Shown here in pieces: positions 21,153 to 32,144 of a stretch of DNA of 64,000 nt. The position numbers and the translations under genes were made by a program. The DNA comes from Cladosporium sp. IMV 00045 (taxonomy: Eukaryota; Ascomycota; Dothideomycetes; Cladosporiales; Cladosporiaceae), in contig MSJI02000457.1 of NCBI GenBank assembly GCA_001931905.2, positions 1 to 64,000 on the forward strand. The letters are read 5' to 3'. Every line of letters begins with the position of its first letter. Positions within the stretch are counted from its first letter, which is position 1. The notes under the pieces were generated by a model, which worked only from the letters and a program-made list of their open reading frames with translations, was not told the origin of the DNA and did no database searches.

Positions 21153-22331
21153 TCACGCCTTCTTCCTCTGCCTCACTTTACTGCGAGTCGAGCTGGCGGG
21201 TGTCGACTCCCTCCCAGAACCCTCATCGGGAGTAGTATCCACACCCTCATCCGCCTCGCCATCACTTTCATCCTCCTTCTTAACCTCAACGTTGTCCTCC
21301 CCTCCATTCCGTCCCTCATTCACAACATCCCTAACACTGACACCCCTCCTCTCAGCATGCTCCAGCACCTTCCCCACCTCACTCTCCACACCATTCATAG
21401 CACCGCACTCCTTACATCTCCAGCGGCCCACATCCTCCAAAGTCCGCGCACCAGGCGGCGCCTGTCCGTTGACCAGCCTGCACTGCGCACAGATCAAGGC
21501 GAAGCGGTTCTTCGCCTGCGTCTCATCCTCGCCTAGCACCACGTCCATCAATCGATCGTACCACGCTGGCTGTGCTGGGGTGTATTGTTGCGCAGCAGGC
21601 TGCTGAGGCGGGAGGGACTGGGCAGGGTAGGCGTTCGGGGCGAAGGATTCGTTGGGTTGCGGTTCCTGAGGATGGGGAGGGGCGTGCTGCGAGGCGACGG
21701 AGCGGAGACGGGCGTCGAGAGGGTTTTGCGGCGAGGGTTGTCGGCCTGGGATGTTGGCCGTGGGAGGTGGGGCGAAACCGGTTCGTGGGCCTGCTTGTTG
21801 CTGTTGTTGTTGCGCGGGCAGGCTTTGGCGGGACGAGACCTTGCGCTTGGGAGTCTTGCCTCCACCCTGTTGCTGTTGTTCTTTGGACGCTCCTCCTCCG
21901 CCGCCGCCGTACTTGTCCAGCAGCTGCTGGGTGGAATCGTATTTTGTCGCGATCTTGAGCTTCTCAATAACCTTTTCTCGTTCCTTCGTCGCCTGCTGTA
22001 ATTTCGTCTGCACCTTGTTCACTCTATAGTCGTACCAGGCATCCAACAGATACCTAACGCCAACAATAGCCACCGGCCCGCCAGACACGGCAGTGTACTC
22101 TCCAGCTCCCCATTGAGGCCAGCCGGTGACAATGACAAGGATGGCTGCAATGAGGATGTAGGCAAACGCCGAGTAGAGAGTCCAGAGGGCTTTGAAACGG
22201 CGTTGTTTTGACCGGAACGATTCGGTCTGGGTCGAATAGCGGTTGATCTTGCTGCTTAGCTGGGAGAGCGTCTTCTCGAATGAGGCAGCAGAGGAGCTGT
22301 CGGAGCGGCCGAATGGCCAGAAGGAGACCAT
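21153..22331 (-). CDS. LNP1: Lunapark-family ER junction protein
   Basis: An intronless gene of 392 residues. A short N-terminus (MVSFWPFGRSD) is followed by a coiled coil, two close membrane segments at about 49-72 and 81-97, and a second coiled coil (about 103-135). Next is a Gln/Pro-rich disordered linker with polyQ runs encoded by CAG/CAA repeats. The zinc ribbon has Cys281-x2-Cys284 and Cys306-x2-Cys309 (CAQC, CKECG), and an acidic tail closes the protein. This order is diagnostic of Lunapark, which stabilises three-way ER tubule junctions. Two other ER-shaping proteins (HVA22-like and the peroxin) lie within 7 kb, which may be chance. Confidence 0.92.
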   Translation of the reverse strand: MVSFWPFGRSDSSSAASFEKTLSQLSSKINRYSTQTESFRSKQRRFKALWTLYSAFAYILIAAILVIVTGWPQWGAGEYTAVSGGPVAIVGVRYLLDAWYDYRVNKVQTKLQQATKEREKVIEKLKIATKYDSTQQLLDKYGGGGGGASKEQQQQGGGKTPKRKVSSRQSLPAQQQQQQAGPRTGFAPPPTANIPGRQPSPQNPLDARLRSVASQHAPPHPQEPQPNESFAPNAYPAQSLPPQQPAAQQYTPAQPAWYDRLMDVVLGEDETQAKNRFALICAQCRLVNGQAPPGARTLEDVGRWRCKECGAMNGVESEVGKVLEHAERRGVSVRDVVNEGRNGGEDNVEVKKEDESDGEADEGVDTTPDEGSGRESTPASSTRSKVRQRKKA

Positions 22332-23288
22332 TTTGTGGATTTGTTGTTTTCGAAGGAAATTTAAGTCGTGTGATCAAGTGAGAAGTATGGCCATGATGGG
22401 TTAAAGAAAAAGATGCGCGGTCGCAATAGTATAGGTTGAGTGGTAGAGGTATATGTTTGCGGTCAGTGTTGTGCTTTCGTGTCCTGCATCTTTTGGGCAA
22501 CGTCACTGCATGGTGGATGGTGCTTGCCTCGCCTCGCCTTGGCGGGGAGTGATGGAAGGCAAACATCGTCAACCTCACTTCTTCCTCTTCTTCACCTCAC
22601 TCTTGAATCGTTTTCATGCCATCACCCGTTTGATGATCGGACTTGTTGGAATAAGACTGTTACGCACAATACATGCCACAGCCATCACATACGTCGTCGT
22701 ACAGCACTCGTGATCTGGTAGCCGCTATTGACATGCCGACCTAAAATGGAGCACTGATGGCAATACTCCACCAGTGCATTATCTGGGCCATTTCTTCACT
22801 TCCATATACGGCGAACCGATCAGTCCTCAGGTCAGTCTCTGAAAGTCGACTCGCATGCATCACGAAGTCCAGCGCTTAGATGTCGTGCCATACAAAGTCG
22901 GCGCTTACAGACAGCCACACATCACGCCCTTGGCATGCTCTTATACGACTGCACCTCGGCGGCACCGCACATAATTCGCTCCGGTAATGGACATGTCGGT
23001 GTGCAATCCGTCTGCATGAGAGATGCCGCGTGACTGGTCTCCGGCGCGAAGACCTCACTTTGCCACACTATTGATTATTGAAGACGACGAACCGCTTTCT
23101 CCACAGCCGGCACTTTATCATGCACGCGCTCGTTCGCAATGTAGCCGCTCAATTCTCAAGACATATAGTATGATCCTTCCGCTTCGCGATGGCTTCGAGG
23201 TAGGTCAGTCCCGTCCGCGTGCATCGATACCCTTTGGTTTCCCGTTTGTCTCTTTGCTTTGTATCTTGTTTGGCATTGGTCTGGCACC
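22332..23288. promoter_or_regulatory. Divergent promoter region, Lunapark / unknown protein
   Basis: A 957-bp spacer between start codons that point away from each other. No gene or RNA was recognised. The last 100 bp before 23289 are T/C-rich. Confidence 0.4.
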
Positions 23289-25205
23289 ATGTCTTCCACT
23301 ACCACTCCTTCAACTTCCGCTCCTCTACAGTTGTTTCCTTCTCCTTCATCATACATGCCTCGGAAGTCAAGCCTGAAACAGCCGCGAACAACCACGTCGT
23401 CTCAAGCGCCGGCGCTCAAAGGCGTTGCGTTACAAGTCACTACTACTCTTTCCACGGCTCACGACACTGCACAACCTGCGACAAGCAATGCTCCCCCAAC
23501 CACATCTACATCAAGGTCTGCAACTCGGAAGAATCCCAATCCTAGAGCGCATGCTCGCAAACGTTCAAGCGCACCATCACTTTCAAGTCCTCTGGTCAAT
23601 GAGCCACTTATTCATGAAGACCAGCTGGGCCCACTCCCTGTCAACACGAGCTTCACACAATCGTCGCCACCCAGAATTCGGACGCCCGTGGCTCGCCTGA
23701 AACGACCCTCAGCCCCAAAAAGCATTTTAACTCAAGTTGTCCCGGAGAAGGATGTGTCATCTCCAATCGACGGTGATCAGTTGTCGCCATTGCCAACCAA
23801 GCTGTCTTTCATGCAAACAGCTCCACCCAAGCAGGAGTATCCTTCGCCTGTTTCGTTCAGATCTGATGGCTCTACTCTTGTCCGCAGCAATAGTGATGCA
23901 ACTGGGCGTTCCCCTGCGAGTGCCACATCAAACGCGCCTGCAAGGTCGATGTTCCCGCAATATGATCATACAAAGCCGCTCTCTCAACAACACTATTTCC
24001 CGCAAATGTCAGCCTCTCCCAATCAGCTGGTCATGGCAAATATCAGCCGGGCGGAGAATGCGTCACCCTGCCCACCTCTCAAACGCCACGACTCTGCCGT
24101 TGGTCTGGTTAATGGATATGAAGATGTGCCTAAAGCAACCGCCGAGGACATACTGACCATCTGGCATGCATCGACCACCACATGCCCTCCAATCGGGAGA
24201 AAAGTGCAGCTTGACATACAACAGCCGGCAAGCCAAGGCATGTCTCTGACCGTAGGCGCCAACGGAACAGCTCTCTACACCATGCAAACCAGCAGTCCCA
24301 ACCCCTCATCTCAACCCAAAGAAGGATCCAAAGACTTGATCATCCATAAGACCTGCCCAGAATCCGCCCTCCCAACCCCCATTTCCCAGCTGTACCTCCA
24401 ACCCAGTACATCCAAACCCTCTGCCACAGCCCCACCGACCACCATCTTCCCGCACCAAGCCGCCCTAGACGCCATCCAAACCGCAGCCAACACCCCCCTG
24501 GCCAGCGCCATCGCCGCCTCAGACCCCACCGGCACCTCCCCTGCCGCCGCGCGCCTGGCCCAAAACGCAGTCTCGCAAGCCCACCGCCTGCACACCTGCA
24601 CCATCCGCCGCGCGAGCCGCCACCGCGCAACCTCCACCGGCGCCGTCACGGCGCAGTACACACTCGCGCACGCCTCCCTTGGCAATCTGATCATCACCGT
24701 CTCACCCGCCAATCGCAATGACAGTAATAACACCACCGCCGACCCCAAAGCGATCATCTCCCTCCATCACCCGCGCGCCACGCCCGCCGCACTCGCAGCG
24801 CAGACCCTCGCTCTGCTGACTCTCGACTTCCGCGCTCAAAGTTGCGTGCTCGACACGCCGGGAGTGCTGGCACTGGACGAGCCGTACATGCTCGACGTGG
24901 CGGTGAGTGCGGTTCTGGCGGTGGCGGTGTTAGAGAACGAGTTGTTGGTCAAAGAGAGTGTGGAGTTTGCGCCGCCGCCGCGGGAGCCTTTGGGTCATGG
25001 TGGAGAGGGTGATGGGAAGGGGAAGTTGAGGGGGAAGGAGAAGAGGGAGGCGAAGAGGAATGAGAGGGAGAGGAGGGATCGGGAGGAGGGGAGGGAGAGG
25101 GGTTTGGTTAGGGAGACGGTTGGGTTGGTTGGGTTGGGTGTTAGGGGGGCGGTTTGGTTGTTGAAAGCTGCGAGGGAGCCGGCTAGGGGACCGCCGGGGA
25201 CTTGA
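23289..25205 (+). CDS. Large protein of unknown function, disordered N-terminus
   Basis: A single exon of 638 residues from the ATG at 23289, which has good context (CACCATG); the frame is open ten codons earlier but there is no reason to prefer that. Residues 1-290 are Ser/Pro/Thr-rich with two related units, (E)DQLGPLPVNTSFTQSSPP and GDQLSPLPTKLSFMQTAPP. Residues 290-590 look folded: AEDILTIWHASTTTCPPIGR, NGTALYTMQTSS, an Ala-rich helix-prone segment, then CTIRRASRHRATSTGAVTAQ YTL and HASLGNLIITVSP. The C-terminus is highly charged (Arg/Glu/Lys, 25000-25120), then hydrophobic with GLVGLGVRGAVWLLKAA. I do not recognise the family. Confidence 0.7.
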   Translation: MSSTTTPSTSAPLQLFPSPSSYMPRKSSLKQPRTTTSSQAPALKGVALQVTTTLSTAHDTAQPATSNAPPTTSTSRSATRKNPNPRAHARKRSSAPSLSSPLVNEPLIHEDQLGPLPVNTSFTQSSPPRIRTPVARLKRPSAPKSILTQVVPEKDVSSPIDGDQLSPLPTKLSFMQTAPPKQEYPSPVSFRSDGSTLVRSNSDATGRSPASATSNAPARSMFPQYDHTKPLSQQHYFPQMSASPNQLVMANISRAENASPCPPLKRHDSAVGLVNGYEDVPKATAEDILTIWHASTTTCPPIGRKVQLDIQQPASQGMSLTVGANGTALYTMQTSSPNPSSQPKEGSKDLIIHKTCPESALPTPISQLYLQPSTSKPSATAPPTTIFPHQAALDAIQTAANTPLASAIAASDPTGTSPAAARLAQNAVSQAHRLHTCTIRRASRHRATSTGAVTAQYTLAHASLGNLIITVSPANRNDSNNTTADPKAIISLHHPRATPAALAAQTLALLTLDFRAQSCVLDTPGVLALDEPYMLDVAVSAVLAVAVLENELLVKESVEFAPPPREPLGHGGEGDGKGKLRGKEKREAKRNERERRDREEGRERGLVRETVGLVGLGVRGAVWLLKAAREPARGPPGT

Positions 25206-25538
25206 GGTGAGGTTTTTTTCTTTGGCGTGTGTTCGTTTTGTTGGAGGTGAGTTGGGTCTCTATCGCATCCGTCTGGGCAGGCTATATCATGTTAGATTCG
25301 CATTTGAGGTTATGTTTCCCTCTCGTCAAGCAAAGTATCGCAGTTCACTCATTCACATCCATTGACTCAGTACAACATGGAAAATATCACAGATAAAGTA
25401 TCATGGATATCATTTGTCGTTACCAACCCACTCAAAAGCCACAACAATGAGCTCTCCGCCATCCCATCACCCAAACCTTTCCACCACATCTACAAACACC
25501 CTAAGTCCCCCAAATCCATCAAACTCCTTCAAACTCCT
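25206..25538. other. Intergenic, 333 bp
   Basis: Lies between the stops of two convergent genes. A direct repeat AAACTCCTTC occurs twice at 25521-25540, at the end of the mannosidase gene. Nothing else was seen. Confidence 0.55.
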
Positions 25539-27454
25539 TCAAACCCCCTCCCCAACAACCCTAACCGGATGAGCCTCCGTATTGAACACCCACTTATTCT
25601 CCCCGCTAACCTGCCACTCGGCCTCACCATCAGCGAAAATCAAGTACGCATACTTGAGCACCTCGGCGAAGAAAAAAGACTCCTGAAAATTCGTGAAAGC
25701 GCCTCCGTCGCGCGCGTTGACGTCCGTGATGGAGCTGTACCCGCTGCCGACGCGCGTGGTGTTGAGGATGGATTGGATGCCGGACCAGGCCCACTTTTCG
25801 TTTTGAGGTACATTGTTAGCCTTTCTGACAAAGACAGATGGACAAGGCAGGACGTGGGGAATCTTGACTTACGTCTTGATACTTCCTCTCGCCCGTAGCG
25901 CGGTAAGCGTAGTAAAAGCTCTCCAGAACCTCCGGACGGAGGATATAGTGGGAATCAGTGATGTAGAAGCCGGCACGATCGTAAAACTCCGTCTGATTGG
26001 CAGGCACGCGCCGCTCGTCCCAAGCGAAACCTTCAGGGCCGATGCCCGTGAGGGTCTGGTTGTAGGTGTTTTCGCAGCTGGAGACGAGCTCGAGGCCGAA
26101 GTCGATGTATTTCTGCGAGTTGAGCACGAGGCCGCCGAGGATGAAGTTGCCGCCGTCGAAGCAGGCGAGGTGGCCGGAGGAGAGGGTTAGGGTCGTGCCG
26201 TTGAAGCCGGCTAGGTAGGTTAGATCAGGGCGGGAGGAGGGGTGGGAGGCAAGATGGTCGATCGTGCTGTCCGCGGCGAGGATCCAGCTGGGTGGTTGTT
26301 GGGTTAGTGGGATGGGGAGGGTTGGGGGATCGGGGTTGGGTGATTGACTTACCGGTCTTTGTAGCTGCTGAAGCGGGAGTTGTCGTAGACGTACATCTGG
26401 GTGAAAGACGTTAAATCGTTGACTCTCAGAGAACCGATGAAGACACTGAAGTTACCTTGATGAGGTACTCGTAAAAAGAGTCGTCTCCGCCATTCCACCC
26501 ACCAACGGCATCAACAAATTGGCCCGTGGAAACATCAATGTTAGTTCCCACAAGACCCGGCCAGGGCTCGGAAGAAGAAGGCTGAGGTTCGAGGAGGTAG
26601 CTTTCAGCCTGCTGAGTTAACTGGGCATAAGTGTCGTTTCCTGTCAGATCGGAGAGACGAGTCCACTCCAACACCAGGGTACCGGCAGTGGCGAGGCCGT
26701 TTGTGTCGGAACCGTCATTGCTTCTGCTGGAGAAAACGAGGTTGTTGTGAGGGATTCCTGAAGGTGTCTCAAAAGCGTAGCTGAGGTTGTTCGCCAAGTT
26801 GGCTGCTTGCTTTAGTAGGCTGTCGACTTTGTTTGACTGTTGTGAATTAGCAAAACAATTCATGGCTAGCAACTATTTTGATACTTACGTCTTCCACCAA
26901 GCCCGAAAGCGGTCCATTGAGCAAGTCATACCCAGACAACAACCCAGCAACATATCTGATCGTTGTCTCGAACAGACTGACAGGCTGATCGTTCGCACTG
27001 ACGCTCCAGTCGATTTCAGGCACATAGTCCACGATCTGGTTGACGATTTCGGGAATGTTCATGATGAGCGCAGTCGACAATGCATCGATCGCTGAGGCGC
27101 CCCAGCCATTGCTGTTGAGGTCAGCATCTTTGTCTATGTACAGCGAATATCTCAGGACACCTACCGAGAATTGCTGAAGCTGTTGTTTACCGGCGTGAGC
27201 TCATCGTTGGGAAATGCGTATCTGTTTGCATTGTCAGCAAATATTCGCCATACAAGCCCTCTAATAGAAGCGACGTACTGATAGTACCCATCCCAAGCCG
27301 TCTTGAAAGCATCTTTCACGGCGTTTGCTCTCTTGCTCGCCTCATCCTTCGAGAGTGAACTCCCCTTCCCATTTCCTCCATCGCTCCTACCCTGTGGCAG
27401 AGCTACAGCATGCGCCGCAAATGCGTTGACTGAAACAAGTAACGAAAGCCGCAT
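25539..27454 (-). CDS. GH47 class I alpha-1,2-mannosidase, secreted
   Basis: Seven exons: 27279-27454, 27165-27221, 26889-27111, 26456-26836, 26353-26396, 25873-26287 and 25539-25793. All introns are 52-79 bp with GT...AG ends. Total is 516 residues, the usual length of fungal secreted alpha-mannosidases. A signal peptide ([20 protein letters not shown]) starts it. GH47 markers are [78 protein letters not shown] and [18 protein letters not shown]. The calcium-binding Thr lies in VFNTEAHP near the end. It trims alpha-1,2 mannose from N-glycans or secreted glycoproteins. The phases of all exons agree, so the model is reliable. Confidence 0.93.
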
Positions 27455-29149
27455 GACTCTGTTGTGAGAATGGACTCAGGAAGTCGTATGCGATGTTTTG
27501 AACAATAGCGAGGCCTTGTTGTATTGCTGTAAGTTCTTGCAAGACAGGCACGGCAAGCGATGAGTTTAGCACACAACAAATGCTTGTCTCAGAAAGCAAT
27601 ATGGTAAGACTCAACAGGAGCTGGAAAAAGACTGTAATGTGGAACCAGAAGAATTAAAAGAGAAGAGAAGAGCTGGTAGATGTAGCAGAAGAAGTGAAGT
27701 AAACAAGACCACGAACCCACATTAACGGCTCCAAGCAGAAGGTGCAGAAGAGGAAGGCACGACCACGAAGAGTGTGATCGCATTTGCAGAGAGAGAGAGA
27801 GGCTATAGTCTGCCTCCTTTCTGGCCATCATCATTCATCAAATGTCTTAGAACTCTCCAGTTTCCCGGCCTCCCTTCTTCCCCCTTCATGCCTTTCGGCA
27901 CGCGTTGTCTCATCGCTTCGGCCGACCTCTCAACGGCGCGTGAACTTACATGCGTCGCCTGCTTGCATAAAATGCATGCATGTTGCAAGTGGTGAGAAAA
28001 GCAAACTAGTAGTGTGCTGGTCATGCACTGACGATGATCCCCATACCCCGGACCCCAAGAGCGTCCAGGATGGAGTCCGTAGGGGTATGTATGTGCGTGT
28101 GATGCATGCGCACGAGCTATTGGAAAAATGGACTAGCAAGGTATAAATCCGATACCACGCGGTTTGTACTCCCTACTCATCATTCGCTCTTCCTCCACTT
28201 CTTCCGGTCCATCTTGTCCAACGTGCTACAGTGGAACAAGAGCACAACATGCTTTGCACGCGACGAAAAACACAACAGCATCATGGCCATGTGCAGCAAT
28301 CAGCCGAGCACCAGGATGAAGAAGACTACGCGAAGTAATGCTACTTCACAGCACTCTAGGACCTTACCTAACTACAAGACAAGATCCTTGAGCAGATCAG
28401 CGCATATGATAGATTCCGATCTTCACCTCCACCTACCTCATTCCATTTCTTAATTTCCCCATGCAGGACTAGAGATCTGCACTCAAGGCCGAAGCGCAGG
28501 GTTTAGGTGAATAGTGCGAGAGGAGCCAAAATACACTAGAAAGGAGACTGCATTATACAGTATATGCCGTGCGAGCCGGGAAGTTAAGAGGGGCAAGCCA
28601 ATAGTCCAATATGGACAGACTACACCACTCCTACCTATCCGACCGGACGTGGATGTGCATCGAACGGAATTAGCTATGCAAGACCAAGCAACTCTTCCCG
28701 GATTTCTCCAACGAGACAAAACAAAACAAGCGCAGCAGCATGATCTTCCTCGTCCGCGTGCAGAGATCCGGAGATCATGTATGTAGTAACACCCAACTAG
28801 AGGGCAGGGCATATGATCCTCCATCCCGAAGCCGAGTGCAACGTGCCGATAGGAACAGGCAGGGATCTACCCTTCACCATCTGATCCACCGGATCGAATG
28901 TTTTCTCGCACAATTTCCAAAAAGGAGGGAATGTGAGGTGGAGGAGCAAACAGCAACGTCAAAAGAACGATGACTGCAAATCTGTAGCAAATATATCATA
29001 TCCTCGACGACCCGTTATGTTCACAGCAAGAGCTCTTGTTGGGGGGATTGAGTGTGAGTGTGTTTTGTACGGATAGATAAGAAAAGGTCCAAGGTCACGA
29101 GAGAGTAACGCACAATTGCAAGCAATAATAAGCAAAAATATGAATAGAG
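27455..29149. other. Intergenic, 1.7 kb
   Basis: Promoter side of the mannosidase gene, continuing to the start of the duplicated block. Several short frames were read and none resembles a protein. No tRNA, repeat or mobile-element signature was seen. Confidence 0.5.
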
Positions 29150-29346
29150 TCGCTTTTTTAATCAGACCACCATCTAGCCTGCTGCATGTACTGTAAACCC
29201 ATTACCACCTCCGCCACAGCGCTGTGAAATCAAATCAAAAATGAATACCCTCCTGAAACAACCAAGAACAAAGCAACAGGAAGCAGAAAAAACTCAAACT
29301 CACATCGCTCTCCCAACACCTTCAACCAGAAGTCAGACAATCAAGA

Positions 29347-31095
29347 TCAAGCAGCATCAAGCATAAACGCCTCATTCTCCAGCAAACTGCGACTGGCGAC
29401 AAAACTGAACCCCCCGAACGGATCCGTCTCGGCCTTGAGAAACTCCCCTTCCTTCCCACCATCCCCAACCTTTAACAAACCCTCCGCAACAGCACTCGAC
29501 TTGTGCAGCACCGGACTCAACGGGATAGAAGTGAATTCATCGCTGAAATTCTCCGCCAGCTCCGGATCCGTAATAACAGGCATGATGGGCGGCTCCAACT
29601 CGCGCCTCTCCAACTTCTTCCAGTCGATCTTGCGGAAGAAGCGGTGCGCCTTGAGAGCTTTCAGATCCTTCGCGGTCGTCCCGCCAAGGCGCTTCGAGGG
29701 CTCCTTGCGCAACAGGCGCGTGAGCAGGTCCTTCGCGTCCGGGCCGAGGAAGTAGGGCAGTTGCAGTTTCTGCTTGAGGATGTTGTGCTGGATTTTGGCG
29801 TGGTTGTTTCCTGAGAAAGGCGGGCTGCCCGTCAGGAGGTCGAAGCCGATGGCGCCGAGCGACCACCAGTCGACGGCGAAGTCGTAGGCGGTGCCTTGCA
29901 CGACTTCGGGGGCCATGTATTCGATCGTGCCGAGGATGCTGTTGGTGCGCGAGTCTTCTTCCTCCACGGCGACTTTGCTGAGGCCGAAGTCGGTGAGGAG
30001 GAGGTGGCCTTCGGCGTCAAGAAGGCAGTTCTCGGGTTTCAGGTCGCGGTAGATGACGCGCACGTTGTGGTGCAGGTGCTCCAGGGCGAGCACGATTTCG
30101 GCCATGTAGAAAGCGGCCACTTCCTCGGTGAACATGCGCTCGAGGGCGAGGTGGTGGAAGAGCTCGCCGCCTTGCGCGTACTCCAGGATCAAGTAGAGTC
30201 TCTCATGGTCTTGGAAGGCGTAGAAGAGCTTCACGACGAAGGGGTGGCGGTTGACGGATTCCAGAATCACGCGCTCCGTCTTGGTTTGCTCCACCAACCG
30301 CTTGTGCACGGTAAGGGAAGCTTTGCGGAATTGCTTCTGGGCAAAAAGACGACCGGTCGCACGCTGCTTGACCAGGTGGACAGTGCCAAAAGCGCCCTTA
30401 CCCAAGCAACGCAGCGGCTCGAAGTCATCCGCGCACATCTTGCGGTGGACAGACTTGCTCCTCATCCCTCCTTCGACAGCTTGAGAGGCAAAGATAGGAG
30501 TCTGCGTGCCGGCGTCGGGGCTCATAAATTCTTCGTCCAATTCTACCTGGTACGAGTCCATCTCTCCGTCTGCGTCACTAGCGCGCGACGAGCGAGAGCT
30601 CTCATATCCCAGGGAGGAGTTGGAAATGACTCTTGCGAGATTATTGGGGCGCTCCGTGCTCGGACGCTCCCCGTTGTCCAGAGAAAGCGCATCCAGTCGC
30701 GACTTGAGCGCACTGATACCCCCGCCAGTAGTAGCCGCTCTCATAGCCGGACTGCAAGTGCCACTGGCAGTATCCAGCATCTTGGAAGCGCCCAAACGCG
30801 GCGTAGGAGCGGCGGAGACGTCCGACTCTTCCCCGCCAGACGTGACGGGAGTGTGAAAGCCCTTGATGACATTGGCCGCGGGAGCTGCAGGCGGCATGCC
30901 CTTCTTCTTGTTCTTCTTGCGCTTCCTCGCCTCCTTCTTGATCGCTTCGTGGTCGAGCCGCGGCATGGGCATGAGGTCTTCCGGTGGGACGTCGCGCACG
31001 GGCTGGCGGGCGGGCGAGGCGATCGCAATCGGTGGGGATTGCTGGGTGGTGAGCGCCGGCATGTCGCTGTCGAAGTCCATGTCCATGGCTGGCAT
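29347..31095 (-). CDS. S6K-type AGC protein kinase, copy A
   Basis: 582 residues from MPAMDMDFDS at 31095. The frame is open 53 codons upstream in this copy, but in copy B the same stretch has a stop and frame-breaking indels, so the shorter start is chosen. Kinase landmarks: GKGAFG 232-237, Lys254 in FAQK, YRDLKPEN 349-356, DFG 369-371 and EYMAPE in the activation segment after Ser386. The C-terminal tail has a Ser-Pro turn motif near 527 and the hydrophobic motif FGGFSF 560-565, as in TORC1-regulated S6 kinases such as S. pombe Psk1. The N-terminal 220 residues are disordered with a Lys-rich patch at 53-65. Predicted role is cytosolic growth signalling. Confidence 0.92.
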   Translation of the reverse strand: MPAMDMDFDSDMPALTTQQSPPIAIASPARQPVRDVPPEDLMPMPRLDHEAIKKEARKRKKNKKKGMPPAAPAANVIKGFHTPVTSGGEESDVSAAPTPRLGASKMLDTASGTCSPAMRAATTGGGISALKSRLDALSLDNGERPSTERPNNLARVISNSSLGYESSRSSRASDADGEMDSYQVELDEEFMSPDAGTQTPIFASQAVEGGMRSKSVHRKMCADDFEPLRCLGKGAFGTVHLVKQRATGRLFAQKQFRKASLTVHKRLVEQTKTERVILESVNRHPFVVKLFYAFQDHERLYLILEYAQGGELFHHLALERMFTEEVAAFYMAEIVLALEHLHHNVRVIYRDLKPENCLLDAEGHLLLTDFGLSKVAVEEEDSRTNSILGTIEYMAPEVVQGTAYDFAVDWWSLGAIGFDLLTGSPPFSGNNHAKIQHNILKQKLQLPYFLGPDAKDLLTRLLRKEPSKRLGGTTAKDLKALKAHRFFRKIDWKKLERRELEPPIMPVITDPELAENFSDEFTSIPLSPVLHKSSAVAEGLLKVGDGGKEGEFLKAETDPFGGFSFVASRSLLENEAFMLDAA

Positions 31096-31374
31096 GTTCT
31101 GTGGCAGAATTGTCGTGGCTTCTTGGGGGTTCCTCGCAAGCTTGTCTGCGCAGGTTGTCGATTCCTCCTGCTCTTTCTTCAAAGTGGTGAAAGCACCTGT
31201 TTGCCTGGGTAGCAATTGCACCAATAGACAAGCATTCGCTGGTCCTCTTGCCAAATTTCCCGTCGAGTCTCCTTCACTTTATACTTTTTTCGTCTTCTTC
31301 ACGGCTGCTGACTATCTTCTTTTTTCTCTTCTTCAACCCTCTTCGTCCCCTCTCTTCCCTTTTTCGCCCACCTC

Positions 31375-31563
31375 TCACGGTGGGCTTCCCACCAGTAGCC
31401 AATCCAAGTTCGCGAAACTCGACTCCGTCCTGGACAGGCCGCCGGCAGATCTGGCGGGAAAAGCAACTCTTGCGGCGACAATTTTGGCCTGCGCGGCGGA
31501 GGTGGCTGCGGATGTCACGTCGGAGGATGATGCGTTGTCGTCGTGGTGCTTGTAGTAGCCCAT
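31375..31563 (-). CDS. Conserved 62-codon ORF upstream of kinase A
   Basis: Encodes MGYYKHHDDNASSSDV... ending DWLLVGSPP, 280 bp before the kinase start and on the same strand. The counterpart in copy B keeps the frame, start and stop, with a 9-bp in-frame indel (SAE after the Ser run) and several conservative changes. The flanking DNA has frame-breaking indels. This pattern fits a translated sequence. It could be an upstream ORF in the kinase leader, a separate small gene, or a first kinase exon: a phase-0 splice from CTACTG|GTGGGA to CCACAG|AACATG would fuse it in frame with the kinase in both copies. I cannot choose between these. Confidence 0.5.
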   Translation of the reverse strand: MGYYKHHDDNASSSDVTSAATSAAQAKIVAARVAFPARSAGGLSRTESSFANLDWLLVGSPP

Positions 31564-32144
31564 AGATGACCGGAAGGAGTCGTCGGAACTGGTGTGCTCT
31601 AATGAATGAATTGCGTGGTCTTTCAGGCGCCAGGTTCTGCTGTCCTGGCTTGTAGTGTTGTGTGTTGTTGGGTGTGTGGTGTGTTGTAATTGGCAGGGAA
31701 GAGCAGAGAGGTAGGTAATCATCAAAACTGCGGTAGACTTTTGAAGGTGGAGACAAAACGCTTACTCTCGTCTGGGGGATGATGTGGAGATCATCTGCCG
31801 CTTCTGGCTGCCTCTTATGGCCGGGCGAATAATAAGGCAGGACAGTTGCATGTGATTATGGCTGAATATTCACTTCCTTTTGAAAAATCACCCTGATCGA
31901 GGCAATCCTTTTGATTGAATCGCTATGTCGGGGCGTAATGTTTCTGAACGCCATCAGCCCCCTGACTCTCCAAGTCGACGGATACGGCGTTGATTTGGTC
32001 CCTTTGTCTCACATTCCGACATGCACAGGAGGTCCTGGCTACTCAACAGGCGCCACAGACTGATCAACGATTCACGGAACAAATCCACTTCGACCGCAGA
32101 TGGTGTACAGATAACAATACACAATACACACTCTCAAACAACAC
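31564..32144. promoter_or_regulatory. Leader/promoter spacer, kinase A side
   Basis: A 581-bp spacer between the kinase-upstream ORF and the biotin ligase stop. The stretch from about 31740 to 31980 is well conserved with copy B, including GTCTGGGGGATGATGTGGAG and GCTGAATATTCACT. It may therefore hold the kinase promoter. Confidence 0.4.

Noticed and set aside
29896..31212. 438-codon open frame antisense to kinase A
   Set aside because: It lies opposite the kinase coding sequence and is broken into shorter frames in copy B. It is a shadow of GC-rich codon use.
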